A stretch of DNA of 64,000 bases from Termitomyces sp. T153. Lineage: Eukaryota; Basidiomycota; Agaricomycetes; Agaricales; Lyophyllaceae. A program made the translations under genes and the position numbers. The number at the start of each line of letters is the position of its first letter. Positions within the stretch are counted from its first letter, which is position 1. Location: positions 789,387 to 853,386 of the forward strand of contig JACKQL020000022.1 of assembly GCA_018296165.2 (NCBI GenBank), read 5' to 3'. The notes below the pieces were generated by a model that saw only the letters and a program-made list of their open reading frames with translations, had not been told where the DNA came from and did not search any database. This document shows positions 34,371-46,136 of the stretch, in pieces.

Positions 34371-36200
34371 AACTGGACCTCAAGTGTTTGAATGATACAG
34401 TGCCCAGCCATCTAGAAGATGGCTGGGAGCCATGATAGTCCATGGGCACTTTGAGCACTAGAACAACCTCAGGGGTATTCTTCACTCCAATTTCTACTAG
34501 TAGCTAATAACTAATGCCCTCTTTGTTGACCATGAAGTGGTCTTTGCCCACTCCATAGAGATAGCACAGATATCTCATATGTCTCTGTGCTATCAAATAC
34601 TATATTGGTGGGCTCCACAAGGGATGCCCATGAACCCAGAACAGCTGTGGCTGATTCTGAAGCTCATTCAGCAGAGCTAAGCTAGGGTTACCATGAGGAA
34701 GTAGATACATACTGCTCTCTTCCTTTAGGAGTTCTATTGGATTTCCTTTTACACAGCTCCAGACATTAGAGACTGCACTATGTGGCATGTCATGGAGTTG
34801 ACTCTGGCAGAGTTGGAACCATCTCTGCTCAGAGAGGACTATTATTGGTTACTGGTCCTCTTGCTGTCACTTTTGTCAGCTATGCATGACTGTACTAATA
34901 ACAATACATGGGGAGCAGGACTTACTCAAGTCTCAATTGACTGTCACTTTGACATTAACACTTGGGCTCAGTATATTCTGCACCACAGCCACCCAGGTTC
35001 ACAGAACCTATATTCAGGTGTAGCCATAGATGCATCATTACATGTAGACTGCTGCTTAGTCTTTGAGTATGTACTGGATTGGGTACTTGCCCTGACTACA
35101 CTACATGCACAAACAGCCTATATGAGGCTGTTTGCTATGGTGGCTGCTCAACCTTGCCTCTATCAATACACAGTGGACAACTACTAGAAGCATGTAGAAG
35201 AATTTACTCTTCAGCATTCCATAAATGCAGATTTACCACCAGAATTATGGTACTATTCCATAATTAGGACAAGATGCAGAAATATCTGCAACTCAGATTC
35301 TTGTTTCATCTCCAAATACAGATTTATTCCAGAGTCCTGAAACTCTGTATACTACTTTTGGGGGCACCAAGTGCAGGAAGGCAGAATGTGGACAACACAC
35401 CCTGATTTATATAATGAATTCACAATTCATGATTACGCCCTACACTTTCACTTTGTATAGGCTGCAAGTGCTGCCTACTCAGATTAGTAATTTCAGGGAG
35501 ATAGAGGTGATACATCACCTCTTGGCAAACCATGTGCCTCCTGCCTGGGTGAATCATGTGTATATCTATAGTATCCACTTCCTTAATTACTACTGGTCAG
35601 AGAGTGCACTGCATGCAGATCTATTCACAAGGATCAACAATGAATGCCATTGTTGACTCCAATTCATTAGTGTGCCTCCTGCTTTGGAGAGGTATGATGA
35701 GTGGTATGCCTCTACCACTGATGATTGGAAGCACTTCTGAGTGCTCCTCCAACTCCACAAGAGTTAAGGCCACTCTCCACTCAGCACACCTGAATGGCTG
35801 TGCTATGGCAAGATGAGTATCTTTACTCACCTCCCGCATTGACCTGTGGAGGTGGTGAGAGCTGCTCTTGTACAGGCAGAGGGGCCATCTTTTGTGGACC
35901 CTCCTATGAGTGCAGCTCCAACTGCTGAGGGGCCCTCTTTGTCAGTGGCTTTGGCCACTACCAACCCTGTCACAAGCTCTAGTGCATCCTCTCAGGATGC
36001 ACCTACAGAGGAGTCCATGGAACTGGACTACACCAATGATTCTTTAGCACCCATAAGTCTCCATCCAGTGACAACTCCACAAGTTGTCCCCAGTCCCTCA
36101 GATGGAGCTGTAGCCACTAACATAGCTACCCCCTCTGCTTTGGAGGCTGGATCAAGTGGCTCCATTGATACAGCTAATGCTGTATTGACATTGTGAGCAA
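34371..36200 (+). pseudogene. degraded gene, unknown function
   Basis: The longest open frame (34780-35187) reads ELTLAELEPSLLREDYYWLL, HFDINTWAQYILHHSHPG and GVAIDASLHVDCC. After a stop it continues with HVEEFTLQHSINADLPPELW, and further fragments reach HPDLYNEFTIHDYALHFHF near 35400 and a Ser/Thr-rich tail at 35846-36196. It follows the 33024-34370 gene on the same strand, and both end before the family-M LTR at 36507, so the pair may be the payload of one plus-strand LTR element. The family is unknown to me. Confidence 0.4.
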
Positions 36201-36506
36201 TGATAAAGCAGCAGCCTTAAAAATTGATAAATGGGCTGGGTGAACTTCTATAGGAGTTCACCATCTACATGTGAAAAAACACATGTGGGCTCACTGAGTG
36301 CCCACCTTGTCCCCCAGCACAGTTGAGCAGTGCACTGGGATGAAACTATATCCATCTTATTAAGTAGAATCATTTGATCCTACTACTGTTCTAACATAGG
36401 GATTTGTGATCAAATTCTAGTGCAACTTTTGGGTGGAATGCTATATCCTGCCCCCTTAGTACTTTCATTTTTCTATGAGTCCATTGACAGACTAAAAAGA
36501 GGAGTA

Positions 36507-36708
36507 TGTAATGGAGTGCCCATTACACTTCAGTAACATAATTATATATTATTATAAGGTAGTGTCACATGATGCTATCTTTAAATACTCACATTGTAAT
36601 TATGTAAGGCAGCACCTTACTTCATACTTCATAGAGTAGACTAATCAACTGGTTTTAACTTACAAAGTGTGGACTGTAAGCTGCACAACCCATAATGGAA
36701 ATGTTACA
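36507..36708 (+). repeat. LTR of family M, copy 2 (202 bp)
   Basis: Begins TGTAATGG and ends GTTACA; its reverse complement aligns with 28221-28438. It is directly preceded by the purine tract AAAAAGAGGAGTA (36494-36506), which makes it look like the 3' LTR of a plus-strand element whose body is the pair of genes at 33024-36200. No target duplication is seen at its edges. Confidence 0.78.
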
Positions 36709-36725
36709 AGAAGGAGCTCAATGCC

Positions 36726-38400
36726 ATGTCAGACATTCTGAGGTCTCTCAACTCCACTGGAGGGCTCTTTGACCAATCTGCCACCCACACTCTGGCCCTC
36801 TCCACTGACCCCAGAGCAAACTCTGTCACCAGTGCCTTCTACATATGGGATCAACTCTCTGAGCCCTGGGCTTTATACCCAGAGAGCCCCCCAGCCCTTT
36901 CTTCCAACAATGACCTTGCCTCCAACTACACCCTCTCCTACATTGATGAGCTGGAAAACCTCAGTGGAGAATCTGCTCATTGAAACAGAGCCTCAGCACC
37001 TCTTGAGGAAAGGCCTCTCTACTTTGACCTCCATGCCCCCCATAGTAATGCCCCTCCAAACACACCTATGCCCTGCCAAAATGCCCCAGCTCCTCCACAT
37101 CAACCCTCAGGTCCTGGAGTGCCTTGACCCCCTTTCTCTAATAACCCTCCTTGACCTCCACCTATCCCCTTACCTAACCAATCTGCCAATGCTAACAATT
37201 TTGGACCAAACTCCTGGAGGACCTCCACTCTGCTGAGCTCCAGGTCCTCTCTTAGCCAATGCTGGCCCACTCCCAGGTAGTGGGCTTCCCAATGGCAGAC
37301 CTCCAGGTGGATGGGACCTAGCCATAGACAACTTCTCCCTACAATGTAGCAACAGAAACAACTCTTATTACTACTACAATGCTGGACTCTCTTCCTAAAA
37401 TCCAAGCACCCAGGAAAAAATGAGTGATGCACTGGCTCAGGAAGAAAAGCTCAACATCCAGAAACCCAAATCCTTCACTGGCCATGACCCTCAAAAATGG
37501 AGAATCTTCCTAATGCAATGCCTCACTATGTTCCAAGCTATGCCTATTACTTTTCAACTTGAGAGCTTATGGGTGGCCCTTGTCACCTTGTATCTACAAG
37601 GCATTGCCTTCAATCACTATATAGCCCTGCTCCGGTTTGACTCCAACAACCCCATGCTCTCCAACTGGCTCAGTTTTACTCAGGAATTCTCCAGCAAGTT
37701 TGGAGTATTTGGCACTGTAGTGGAAGCAGAGGAAAACCTCTTCAACCTCTGGATGCACAACAACAAAAACTTCACCACCTTCATTATCTGGTTCAAACAA
37801 GAAGCATATGAGACCAGCTGAAACTACAATGCCCTCTAGTTTGCCCTCCACCATGCTCTACTCCAATGCATCAAGGACATCCTCTAACTTGCACCCAAGC
37901 AACTCACATATGACAGCTACAAGGCACTTGTCACACAGATTGACCAATGCTACTGGAAAGACCAGAGCAAAAATACAGCACCTTGAACCACCTGGAACAC
38001 CTCCAGCAACACCAACTAGCAGGCTAGAGCATCCAATTGTGATCAACCCTTGATCTCTGCAGCCCCTGCCAGCCCTGCACCCCATTTTTCCTCAGGTTGA
38101 GGACCCCTCCAGCAACAATTGACCCCTGGAACCCTGCCCACCTGCCCAACTCAATGCTGCCAACCTCCATGAGACTCTGGAACTCCTGGACATCAACTTC
38201 AATGATTTTCAGGACCCTAACAATGCCCTGGACCCCACTGATGACTAGGAGGCCCTATGTGCAAACAAAGTTCAGAACAGGCTCTGAATCAACATACCAG
38301 AGGAGACTTGGGAGAATCAACAGAAAGAGGGCACATGCATACTATGTGGTGAGCAGGGACATTTCATTGGTAGTTGCCCTAAATGCCAGGTGATGGGACA
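36726..38400 (+). pseudogene. chromovirus gag
   Basis: The frame 36726-36983 and then 37420-37821 cover an N-terminal region and the gag core: KSFTGHDPQKWRIFLMQC, LYLQGIAFNHYIALLRFD and WLSFTQEFSSKFGVF. Stops follow (for example after EAYETS), and the decayed C-terminal part ends in a CCHC knuckle, CILCGEQGHFIGSC, at about 38333-38390. The gene lies directly after the family-M LTR, so the element's own 5' LTR is missing. It belongs to the plus-strand chromovirus that ends at the LTR starting at 46848. Confidence 0.82.
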
Positions 38401-38559
38401 TGCTGTATGGACTATCAAGAGCAAAGACTGCAACTACCAGTTTATGGAAAATAAGTTGGTGGTTTAGGTGAAAATGCACAAAATGGTAGATCAGATACTG
38501 ACATCTTCTCCACCCCAGCTGCATCCCTTTGCACAATAGTTTTTCTCTCCAGACACCCT

Positions 38560-39300
38560 CCCAGCATATCTCCCCTCTCACTCCACTCACATTCTCCTCC
38601 TCCACCAACCCCATCTCCACCCTGGTCAACAGCAGTGCTACCAACAGTTTCATCAACAAATCACTGGTGGTGCTTGCTCTGCAACCCCTCTGATGTATCC
38701 CCACCCCCATCCTTCTCAAGCCCTTCAACAGCATTCCTACCTCTGCCAGAGATATCACCCACTGTGTGGAAACAACTATAATCTTTGCCAATGGACAACA
38801 ACAGGACCTCCAGCTGCTAGTCACCAAGCTACACACCTCCACTCTTACTGTTCTTGGCTTCTCATGGCTCTACACAACCAACTCCCACATTGACTGACTG
38901 GCCCAGCATCACTCTCTGCTCTAATTGGAATAGTCCAATTAACTCCAGACTAGTTTCTTTCAATATCTCACCCCATCCCAAGGGCCCAGAAGACACTACT
39001 AACATCCTCTGGACCCCCCTCCCACAACTCCATTCAAAGTTTGCATATCATTCATCATCAATGTCCAACTCAACAACTCCCTGATGGTCCTCCCCACCCT
39101 CATCAACAGTGGAGCCTCTGACATCTTTGTTAGCAAGCAGCTCAACCTCCCCCACAATACCCTCAACAAGCCTCTCAAGCTCCAGCTCTTTGATGGAAGC
39201 CCCACCTCAACTGAAATCACCCAATACACAACAACTCCCTCACACTTGACAATGACTTAAGATTACAGACCTGGCTCCTTGTCACTTAACTTTGGGAGGC
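38560..39300 (+). pseudogene. chromovirus protease
   Basis: Read through stops, this stretch ends with FIINVQLNNSLMVLPTLI, then NSGASDIFVSKQLNLP at about 39100-39150. The catalytic triad DSGA reads NSGA; the AAC codon follows a T-C pair, so the original GAC would have sat in a CpG. Upstream frames 38693-38893 and 38854-39084 are spacer sequence of the polyprotein. It is inactive. Confidence 0.7.
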
Positions 39301-39699
39301 AACCCTGATTGTGCTAGGACTCTCCTAGTTACAGGATGTCAACTCTAATATTGACTGGAAGCACCTTACCATGTGATTACCAGGCTCCAATGCAAGCCCA
39401 CTCTGCTTCCAGCCCTCCTCAAACTCTGATGCCTCCAACCTTGACTCCAGCAGCTCTGCAGCTACTCAAAACCCTACTACCCTCAAGGACAATCCTAAAA
39501 GGAAGAAAAGCATACCTCCACCCTTTTCCCCCAACATCCCCAGAAATCAGTATAAGGGCCCACAGTACCCCAACCAATGATGCCAGGCAACTCTAGACTC
39601 CACCACCACAACTCTGGACCCTGCTGTCACCACATCAGAGTACTATGAATTTGCTAATGTATTCTCTAAAGAAAGTGCAAAAGAACTCCCTCCACATTG

Positions 39700-41000
39700 A
39701 TCTTACAATCACAAAATTGACCTTGAAGAAGGCACCTCACTCCTTTTGGCAAGATCTATAACATGTGGAAAATCAAACTCCAGGCTCTGAAAGATTACCT
39801 TGACAACATGCTTAGTAAAAGTTTCATACATCCCTCAATCTCTGCCACCAGAGCTCTGGCCCTATTTGCCAAGAAGAAGGATAGGTCTCTTTAACTCTGC
39901 ATCAACTACTGGGGACTCAATAAACTCACAAAAAAAGCAGTATTCTCTCCTCTTGATTGGAGATCTTGTTGACCACCTCTGCAGTACCAAGATCTACACA
40001 AAAATAGACCTCCACTCTGGCTACAACAATGCTTCCATTGCTTTGGGGCATGAATGGAAAACCACCTTCTGCACCTGCTATGGCCTATTTGAATACTTAG
40101 TGGTGCCTTTTGGAATGACCAACTCCCCTGCCACCTTCCAGTCCTTCATGAACATCTTTTACAACATGAATGACACTTTTGTGATTATGTACTTGGACAA
40201 CATTCTGATCTACTTGAACTTCCTGGAGGAACATCCAGAGCACATCCACCATGTCTTAGAATGACTCCAGGAGTACCATCTCCATGCCAAATCTGAGAAA
40301 TGCTCCTTCAACACTGCAGAGGTTAAATACCTCAGAGTTATTATCACTCTAGATGGCATATACATGGACCTGGCCAAGGTTGAGGCCATCCTCAACCGGC
40401 CCCCACTCCAGAATATAAAGGAGGTACAGTCTTTTCTGGGATTTGTTAATTTCTATTGCTAGTTCATCAACAACTACTCCAGAATCACCAAACCCTCAAT
40501 CAGCTCACCTAGGAAAACACTCCCTGGGACTGGGATAGATAGCAAGTGTTAAAGCATCTTGACCCTCCTCAAACAGGCCTCCACCTCTGCCCCAATCTTC
40601 CACCACTTTGACCTCATCTTGCCAATAGTGCTTGAATGTGACACCTCCAATTATGCCATTGCCAGAATACTCTCCCAATCAGACTGTGGAGCAAAGAATC
40701 TTCACCCATTCAATGATTCTTGCAGAGCTCAACTACAACATCTACAATAAGGAACTCCTTGCTATTGTTGAAGCCTTCCAGCAGTGGAGAGCCTACCTCA
40801 AGGGAGCCCCACATGACATACAAGTTTACTCTGACTATAACAACCTTCAATACTTCACCACCACCAAACAGCTCAGCAACCAACAAGCTTGCTGGTCCAA
40901 AACACCACCATCCACTACTGCTCTGGTCAACTTGACACAAAACCCAATGCCCTCACCTAGAGGCCCAATGTGTACCCAAAAACATTCTTTGAGGCTAAGC
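39700..41000 (+). pseudogene. chromovirus reverse transcriptase and RNase H
   Basis: The frame at 39800-40264 carries the RT palm: KIYTKIDLHSGYNNASIA, then TCYGLFEYLVVPFGMTNSP and FVIMYLDNILIY, where the YLDD motif has become YLDN. After stops, VQSFLGFVNFY and then RNase H follow ([14 protein letters not shown] near 40635, [15 protein letters not shown] near 40760, and a [10 protein letters not shown] segment near 40830). At least four in-frame stops and several shifts occur. The second catalytic Asp is lost. Confidence 0.87.
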
Positions 41001-42260
41001 AGAATGTGTTTAACTATCAAGTAGTAATCCCTTCCAAACACCTTCATGCCATGCTGATTACAAATGAAGAAAGAATTTCCCACCAAATCCAAAACACCCC
41101 TCTAGACCCCTTCTTTATCCAGCACAATCCCCCACAACAACTCCACCAATCAGCCAGCAGCCAACCAACTCTTCACACTATCTCCAGACCATTGACTCCC
41201 CTACTCTGGGAAGGATGTATCTATGCTCTGGACTACAAGTCCATCTGCCTGACATACTCCAGCAACATCATGATCACAAATTTCAAGAACATCCAGGAAT
41301 TTGTAAGACTCTTTGACTTATTTCTAGGACTTACTTTTGGCCAGGAATAAAGAAGGATGTCATATGGTATGTAAGGGCCTACAAACCATATCTCTGGGCC
41401 AAAGTACCCTTCCACCACTCCTATGGCCTGTGAAAACCCCTCCCCATGGGCATGGCCTACTCAAGCCCCTCCCTGTTGGCCACCACTCCTGGTCCTCAAT
41501 TTTGATGGACCATATTGTCAAACTCCTCAACTTTAAGAGCTTCAATGCCATCCTTGTTGTTGTTTGCCAACTCACTATGCAAGTGCTCTTCATCCCCTGC
41601 TACACCACCGACAACACCTCAGAGTTTGCCAAACTATTTCTCAAACATGTATTCTCCAAGCACAGACTTCTAGATGATATTAGCTCTGACTGTAGTCCTC
41701 TGTTTGTCTCCCACTTCTAGTAATCATTATACAAGGCCCTCAAAATAAAGACCAACCTATTGACCACCTATTATCCAGTGACTGATGGACAAACAGAACA
41801 AGTAAACCAGACTTTGGAACAGTATCTCTGCCTCTATATTAATGATTTACAGAACAACTGGCATGCAAAACTTTCCTTACCAAGTTTACCTACAATAACA
41901 CCCTCCATTTCACCACCAGAGTTTCCCCTTTCTATGCTATTAAAGGATACAACCCCCAGCTCACCCTGTTGCTCAAGGATATTCCCTCCCATATTGCCTA
42001 CAAAGTTGCTGAAGACCTGTGGTCTCTCTACCAGTTCTTCCAGAACAAAATCAACACTGCCAACCAAGCCTACTCTAAGCATGCTGACATCTGACACAAC
42101 CCCACCCCTGACTGGACCTCTTGAACTCTTGTATGGCTCATTTGACACACCCTCAAGACCTGGAGACCCTCTGTCAAGCTTGACCACAAGCTACTTGGCC
42201 CCTTCAAGATCCTCCAGAAGGTCTCAACTCATGCCTACAAACTCAACCTACCTCCAGGCC
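41000..42260 (+). pseudogene. chromovirus integrase
   Basis: Zinc-finger remnants lie near 41300-41400. The core reads SWSSILMDHIVKL with the first Asp, DDISSDCSPLFVSHF with the second, and DGQTEQVNQTLEQYL with the Glu, so the DDE residues survive although stops and frameshifts separate them (41337-41720, 41760-42263). The C-terminal part ([13 protein letters not shown] when read in the best frame near 42175) precedes the chromodomain. Confidence 0.85.
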
Positions 42261-42289
42261 TAAAGGGCCTCCATCCTGTCTTCTATATC

Positions 42290-42540
42290 TACCTTCTCAA
42301 GAAGTATGCTCTGGACCCCTTCCTAGGACAACACTCCAGCCAACCCCCACCCATCAAAGTTGAGGACAAATACCACTAGAAAGTCAACTACATCCTCAAC
42401 TCCCACCTTATCTGTGGTCAACTCCACTACTTGGTCTGTTGGAAGGGCTATAGACCCAAGAACAACACTTGGGAACCATAGAAAAACCTCTCCAAACCCC
42501 CTGCCAAACTCTAGGACTTCCACCAACAACATCCCAACAA
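42290..42540 (+). pseudogene. chromodomain at the end of chromovirus pol
   Basis: Following [10 protein letters not shown], the sequence reads VEDKYH*KVNYILNSHLI, then LHYLVCWKGYRPKNNTWEP. Together these give the aromatic cage-forming pattern and W-x2-Y...WEP signature of chromodomains. This module targets integration of chromoviruses to histone-marked heterochromatin, which suits the surroundings. Three stops are present. Confidence 0.8.
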
Positions 42541-43047
42541 GCCCAGGATTTCCAGAACTAGCTGAGACAGATGGCATTAATGGGCATAACCTTCTGCCTC
42601 TGGATTCATTAGAGATCCAACTCCCACCAGAAAACTCCTATGTGTCTTATTCCTTTCTTTTCACATATTCTAAAAGCTCCTTTTGAGTAGCCAAACAAGA
42701 AATCAGTGAAAGTTGTACAATCTACAAGTACATGACAAGGATGCACAAGGAGGCTGAGCAAGGCAGAAAGTATGGACATCTGGACCACTTCACTCCTCTC
42801 TCTTTTATGGAACCCTCCCCCCACCTCTGCCATCCCCAAATCAACCTCCATTTGCACCCTTATCATGGTCAGAACCTCTGCCAGGCCAGGCAATACCTCC
42901 TCCACATCTGCTGCCACCTCCCACTACAACCCCAGAGCCACCACATTGCATCACCAGTGCTCCACCAATAGCCATCCTATTTATACCACTCCCTGTTCAA
43001 GCTCCAGAGGATAGTCCCTGGGCATCTATGCTAGTCCATCTTGGATT
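42541..43047. other. chromovirus tail and junction sequence
   Basis: The pol frame runs out near 42690. A short plus-strand frame, MVRTSARPGNTSS from about 42862, is Ser/Thr/Pro-rich and is cut at 43047 by the next LTR element. A minus-strand frame (42917-42609) overlaps it. Either could be part of the gene that resumes beyond 45201; I cannot decide which strand is real. Confidence 0.3.
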
Positions 43048-43527
43048 TGTAAGAGACAAGCATTCCATGGAGAAATCCAACAAAAAGCAAGCTGTCACTT
43101 GCAACAAGCAAGAGTTGAAGGAGCAAGAAGCAGCTAAGAGTCAGGCAAGGGGTGAGCACAGCAAGCCAAAGATGAGTAGCAACACTGGAGCTCTTACAAT
43201 TGGATCAATGGATAGACCTGGTGAACACTGCTATTGTTTTGTCTGAGGATATTCTATCCTGCAGACCATCCTATATACTATATCACTAGTAATGATGACT
43301 AACATTATACCTATCATTTGCCTACAGTATATAATGGACAATGACTAACAATAATCAATACTGAGTAATGTCCAAGCATGTGCTTCATGGAAAGCAATGA
43401 ATGGGGACAGAAGGGTGCAGGGCATAACAGGCAGCCTATCAGATGAGCTAGAAGCTAGAATGGTGAATCATCCTCAGACTAAGCCCAGAATAGAATCAAA
43501 CAGTCCTAAAGGGACTATCCCCTTACA
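43048..43527 (-). repeat. LTR of the non-autonomous element, left copy
   Basis: 480 bp, starting TGTAAGAGACAAGC and ending CCCCTTACA. It aligns end to end with 44729-45201, with scattered substitutions and small indels, so the insertion is not recent. Confidence 0.9.
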
Positions 43528-43579
43528 TCACTCCCACCTCAGAGTTCATTGCCTTGATGAACAGTGTTCAACCCCCCCA

Positions 43580-44667
43580 TCAAGAGCAAGAGCAATAGGC
43601 CACAGGAGTGCTGTGCAGTGCTAGAGTGCTTTGAGAATAATGCCCAAAAGCATAAGAAATGATGGGGGTCAATGTATCAGGTGCTGGTATAGAGAGGGTC
43701 ATTGATGAACTAGTATCCATCAGAGAGCCAGGGGCAAATGGAGTCAGCATGACAGACATTGGAGTTCTGGTTGCCATTGGAGAGTCAACAGCTTGAGGAG
43801 TGGATGTGTTCTGAGTAGAAGGAGTAGCAGCAGCATGTGTTACTATTACAGAGGGAGCAACAGCAATTGACAGAGTAGGAAGGAAAGGGGGTTGATGCTA
43901 CTAGGTAAAGGGTCAAGGAGTGGACAAGGTGGGATCCTAAGAAGGGGCTAATGGAGCAACAGCCAGTGCAGCATTGCCTGAGTGCTGCTTCTGCAGTATG
44001 TGCACATACAACTTGACAATGCACTTTCCAAAGACTACAAGGACTTCACCAATCTGCTGGTCAGTGCCCCTAATAGTAACAAACTAGCATCTATCATCCC
44101 CAGCCAGACCAACTATAAAAGTGGCCAGCCAAGCACCAGATAGATCATGGGCTTGTTTAAGGCCCTGCCCCTAATGCCCAACAATGTGTGCCACAAGAGA
44201 GTTGGGGAACTCCAGAGCACATTTGTAACAAGGAATTTCACCATCTGTAGAAGGAAGATCCTATGCAAGGAGGATAGCCAGGAAAATGTTAGTATTAGAG
44301 CACACTACTCATTAAAGAATGCAAGAAGGGGGCATGGTAGAGGATTTGGTAGACTCAGCAGGCTTAGGACAGCCTGAAGGGGCAGAGCAACTGGCTACCA
44401 GAGTGTTACTATGTTGAGAAGCAGTTCAGATGGCAGCAACTGAGTGCCCTTCCTTCATAGCAGCTAGTTAGCATCCAATAGTGGAGAGAGTCAGCTGTAT
44501 CTGCTGCATAGTGGACTACAAATCAGTCATCCAGTGAGAGGTCCAAGCAGGCCCAGTCCTAGGAATTGGGGGAGTGCTAGAAGCAACACCAGACAAACAA
44601 GCCAGAGGGGCTGCTATAGGAGAGTAAGTTGGAAGAGTAGTGTTAGAGTCAAAGTCTAGTGACATTG
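43580..44667 (-). pseudogene. gag-like ORF of the non-autonomous element
   Basis: Starts MSLDFDSNTTLP and runs in one frame with stops through TSHWMTDL, ECALEFPNSL-like and GKCIVKLYVHILQKQ segments to a Ser/Thr/Pro-rich tail (TPMSVMLTPFAPGSLMDTSS). Open sub-frames are 44024-43785 and 43777-43580. No zinc knuckle or enzyme motif is visible. It could encode a structural protein or be a captured host fragment. Confidence 0.5.
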
Positions 44668-44728
44668 TAGGGGATAGGATAGTGTGCTGTGGGCTAGAAA
44701 AGCAGACAGCATAGGAGACTGAACAACC

Positions 44729-45201
44729 TGTAAAAAGACAAGCATTCCATGGATAAACCCAACAAAAGGCAAGCTGGCACTTGTGACAAGCAAGAATTGA
44801 AGTAGCAAGAAACTAAGAGTCAAGCAAGGAGTGAGCACAGTATGCCAAAGGTGAATAGTGACACTGAAGCTCTTATAGTCAGATCAATGGATAGACCTAG
44901 TAAACAATGTTACTGTTTGGTCTGAGGATATTCTATCCCTGCAGACCATCCTATATACTACATTGCTAGTAATGATGACTAACATTATACCTATTCATTG
45001 GCCTGCAGTATGTAATGGACAATGACTAACAATAATCAATACTGAGTAATGTCTAAGCATGTGATTCATGGAAAGTGACTAATGGGGACAGAAGGGTGCA
45101 GGGCATAACAGGCAGCCTATCAAATGAGCTAGAATAGTGGATCATCCTTAGGCTAAGCCCAGAATAGAATTGAACAGTCCTAAAGGGACCATCCCCTTAC
45201 A
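44729..45201 (-). repeat. LTR of the non-autonomous element, right copy
   Basis: 473 bp, starting TGTAAAAAGACAAGC and ending CCCCTTACA. On the inferred minus orientation this is the 5' LTR. Confidence 0.9.
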
Positions 45202-46136
45202 GGATGAACACAAACAAAGCAGATGCCCCATTCAGTAGGAGCCAGTGCTCCTGGATCCAGCTCAACCAGACTACATGAGCACAATTGGAAACAAAGGAAA
45301 GAAGACTTACACAGAACACCTGCCCACTCTGAGGCTGCTTCACTGAACAACCACTCCTCCCATCTCTGCACAACCTCTGCCTCTGCCTGAAGCACCCCAA
45401 TGTCTGATGCATCCCCCTGCTCCCCTACTTCCTCAGCAGACCATGCTTCCAGTTGCACTAGTCACTCTTGCAGCCCTTGTGCCTCCAGAGTGCACTCCAT
45501 GGCCATCTGCATAACAGTGTCCTGGCCCCACCATGCCATGTCCCTGTCTTGCTGCATCATATCCTTGTCTTGCTGCACCATATCCCTCTTTCTGTATGCC
45601 ATGTCTTAATCTTTCCCTGCTCTCTAGAGCTCCTCTTCTCATATTGCTAGCAGCCTGTCCAACTCCTCCACCCAGTGATGTAGGAATTGCTCTGTGGTTG
45701 AGAACATCAATCTATGGGTATCTGCTAGTTGCCCCAGCAGAACTCCCAAACCAGGGGAGTAGACATGAGACCAACAAGGGCCTGCCATTGATGTCTCACT
45801 GCAGGGCCTCTTGCTTAGCTCTGCCTCCAGAATTGGTGATGCTCTCTGCTTTCCTTTGTCCCACATGACCAGAGCTTCCTCCCTATAACCTCTTTGCAGT
45901 GGACCCACCTTCTTCATTGACCTCTCACCACTCTCTAGTGCCTTCACTTTTTGCCCCTCACTTAACTGCTCCTTGACCCAGTCTACCTCCCAACCCTGCT
46001 CTGTGGCTATGCAGGCCACACACCATTCCACTAAGACAGAGTACATTTTGTGCCAGGAGTAGCAGAAGAGGCAGACTGATGAGTCATAGCAAGACTCAGA
46101 CACAGGTCCATCAAACTCACAGGCTTCTCTACACAA
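45202..46136 (-). pseudogene. Cys-motif and coiled-coil protein pseudogene
   Basis: The frame 46136-45639 opens with a cysteine cluster (C-x3-C, then C-x2-C about 16 residues later: CREAC and CLFC), then helical and basic segments, and MFSTTEQFLHHWVEELDRLLA. After a stop it continues as an RDMAYRKRD/RDMAWW-type heptad-like repeat (45640-45480) and an Ala/Glu-rich helix (QAEAEVVQRWEEWLFSE). A GTAAGT donor near 45312 and a TAG acceptor near 45275 mark a short intron. The gene is cut at 45201 by the non-autonomous LTR element. The layout, a small Cys finger followed by a long coiled coil, recalls repetitive mushroom hypothetical proteins; the role is unknown. Confidence 0.55.

Larger units (their letters stand above)
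43048..45201 (-). mobile_element. non-autonomous LTR retroelement (LARD/TRIM-like)
   Basis: Two direct LTRs of 480 and 473 bp (43048-43527, 44729-45201), both TGTAA...CTTACA, enclose only about 1.2 kb. The flanking bases are GGATT on the left and GGATG on the right, a near-perfect five-base target duplication. There is no RT, RNase H or integrase. On the minus strand, a frame from the ATG near 44667 (MSLDFDSNTTLP) can be followed with about eight stops to 43580, Ser/Thr/Pro-rich and gag-like in character. A purine-rich GAGGTGGGAG lies next to the left LTR on the minus strand, consistent with minus orientation. It must borrow enzymes from another LTR element. Confidence 0.88.

Noticed and set aside
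28221..36708. DNA transposon with 200-bp terminal inverted repeats
   Set aside because: The repeats begin TG and end CA, one follows a polypurine tract and the other precedes a gag gene, and no direct duplication lies outside them; two inverted LTRs explain this better.
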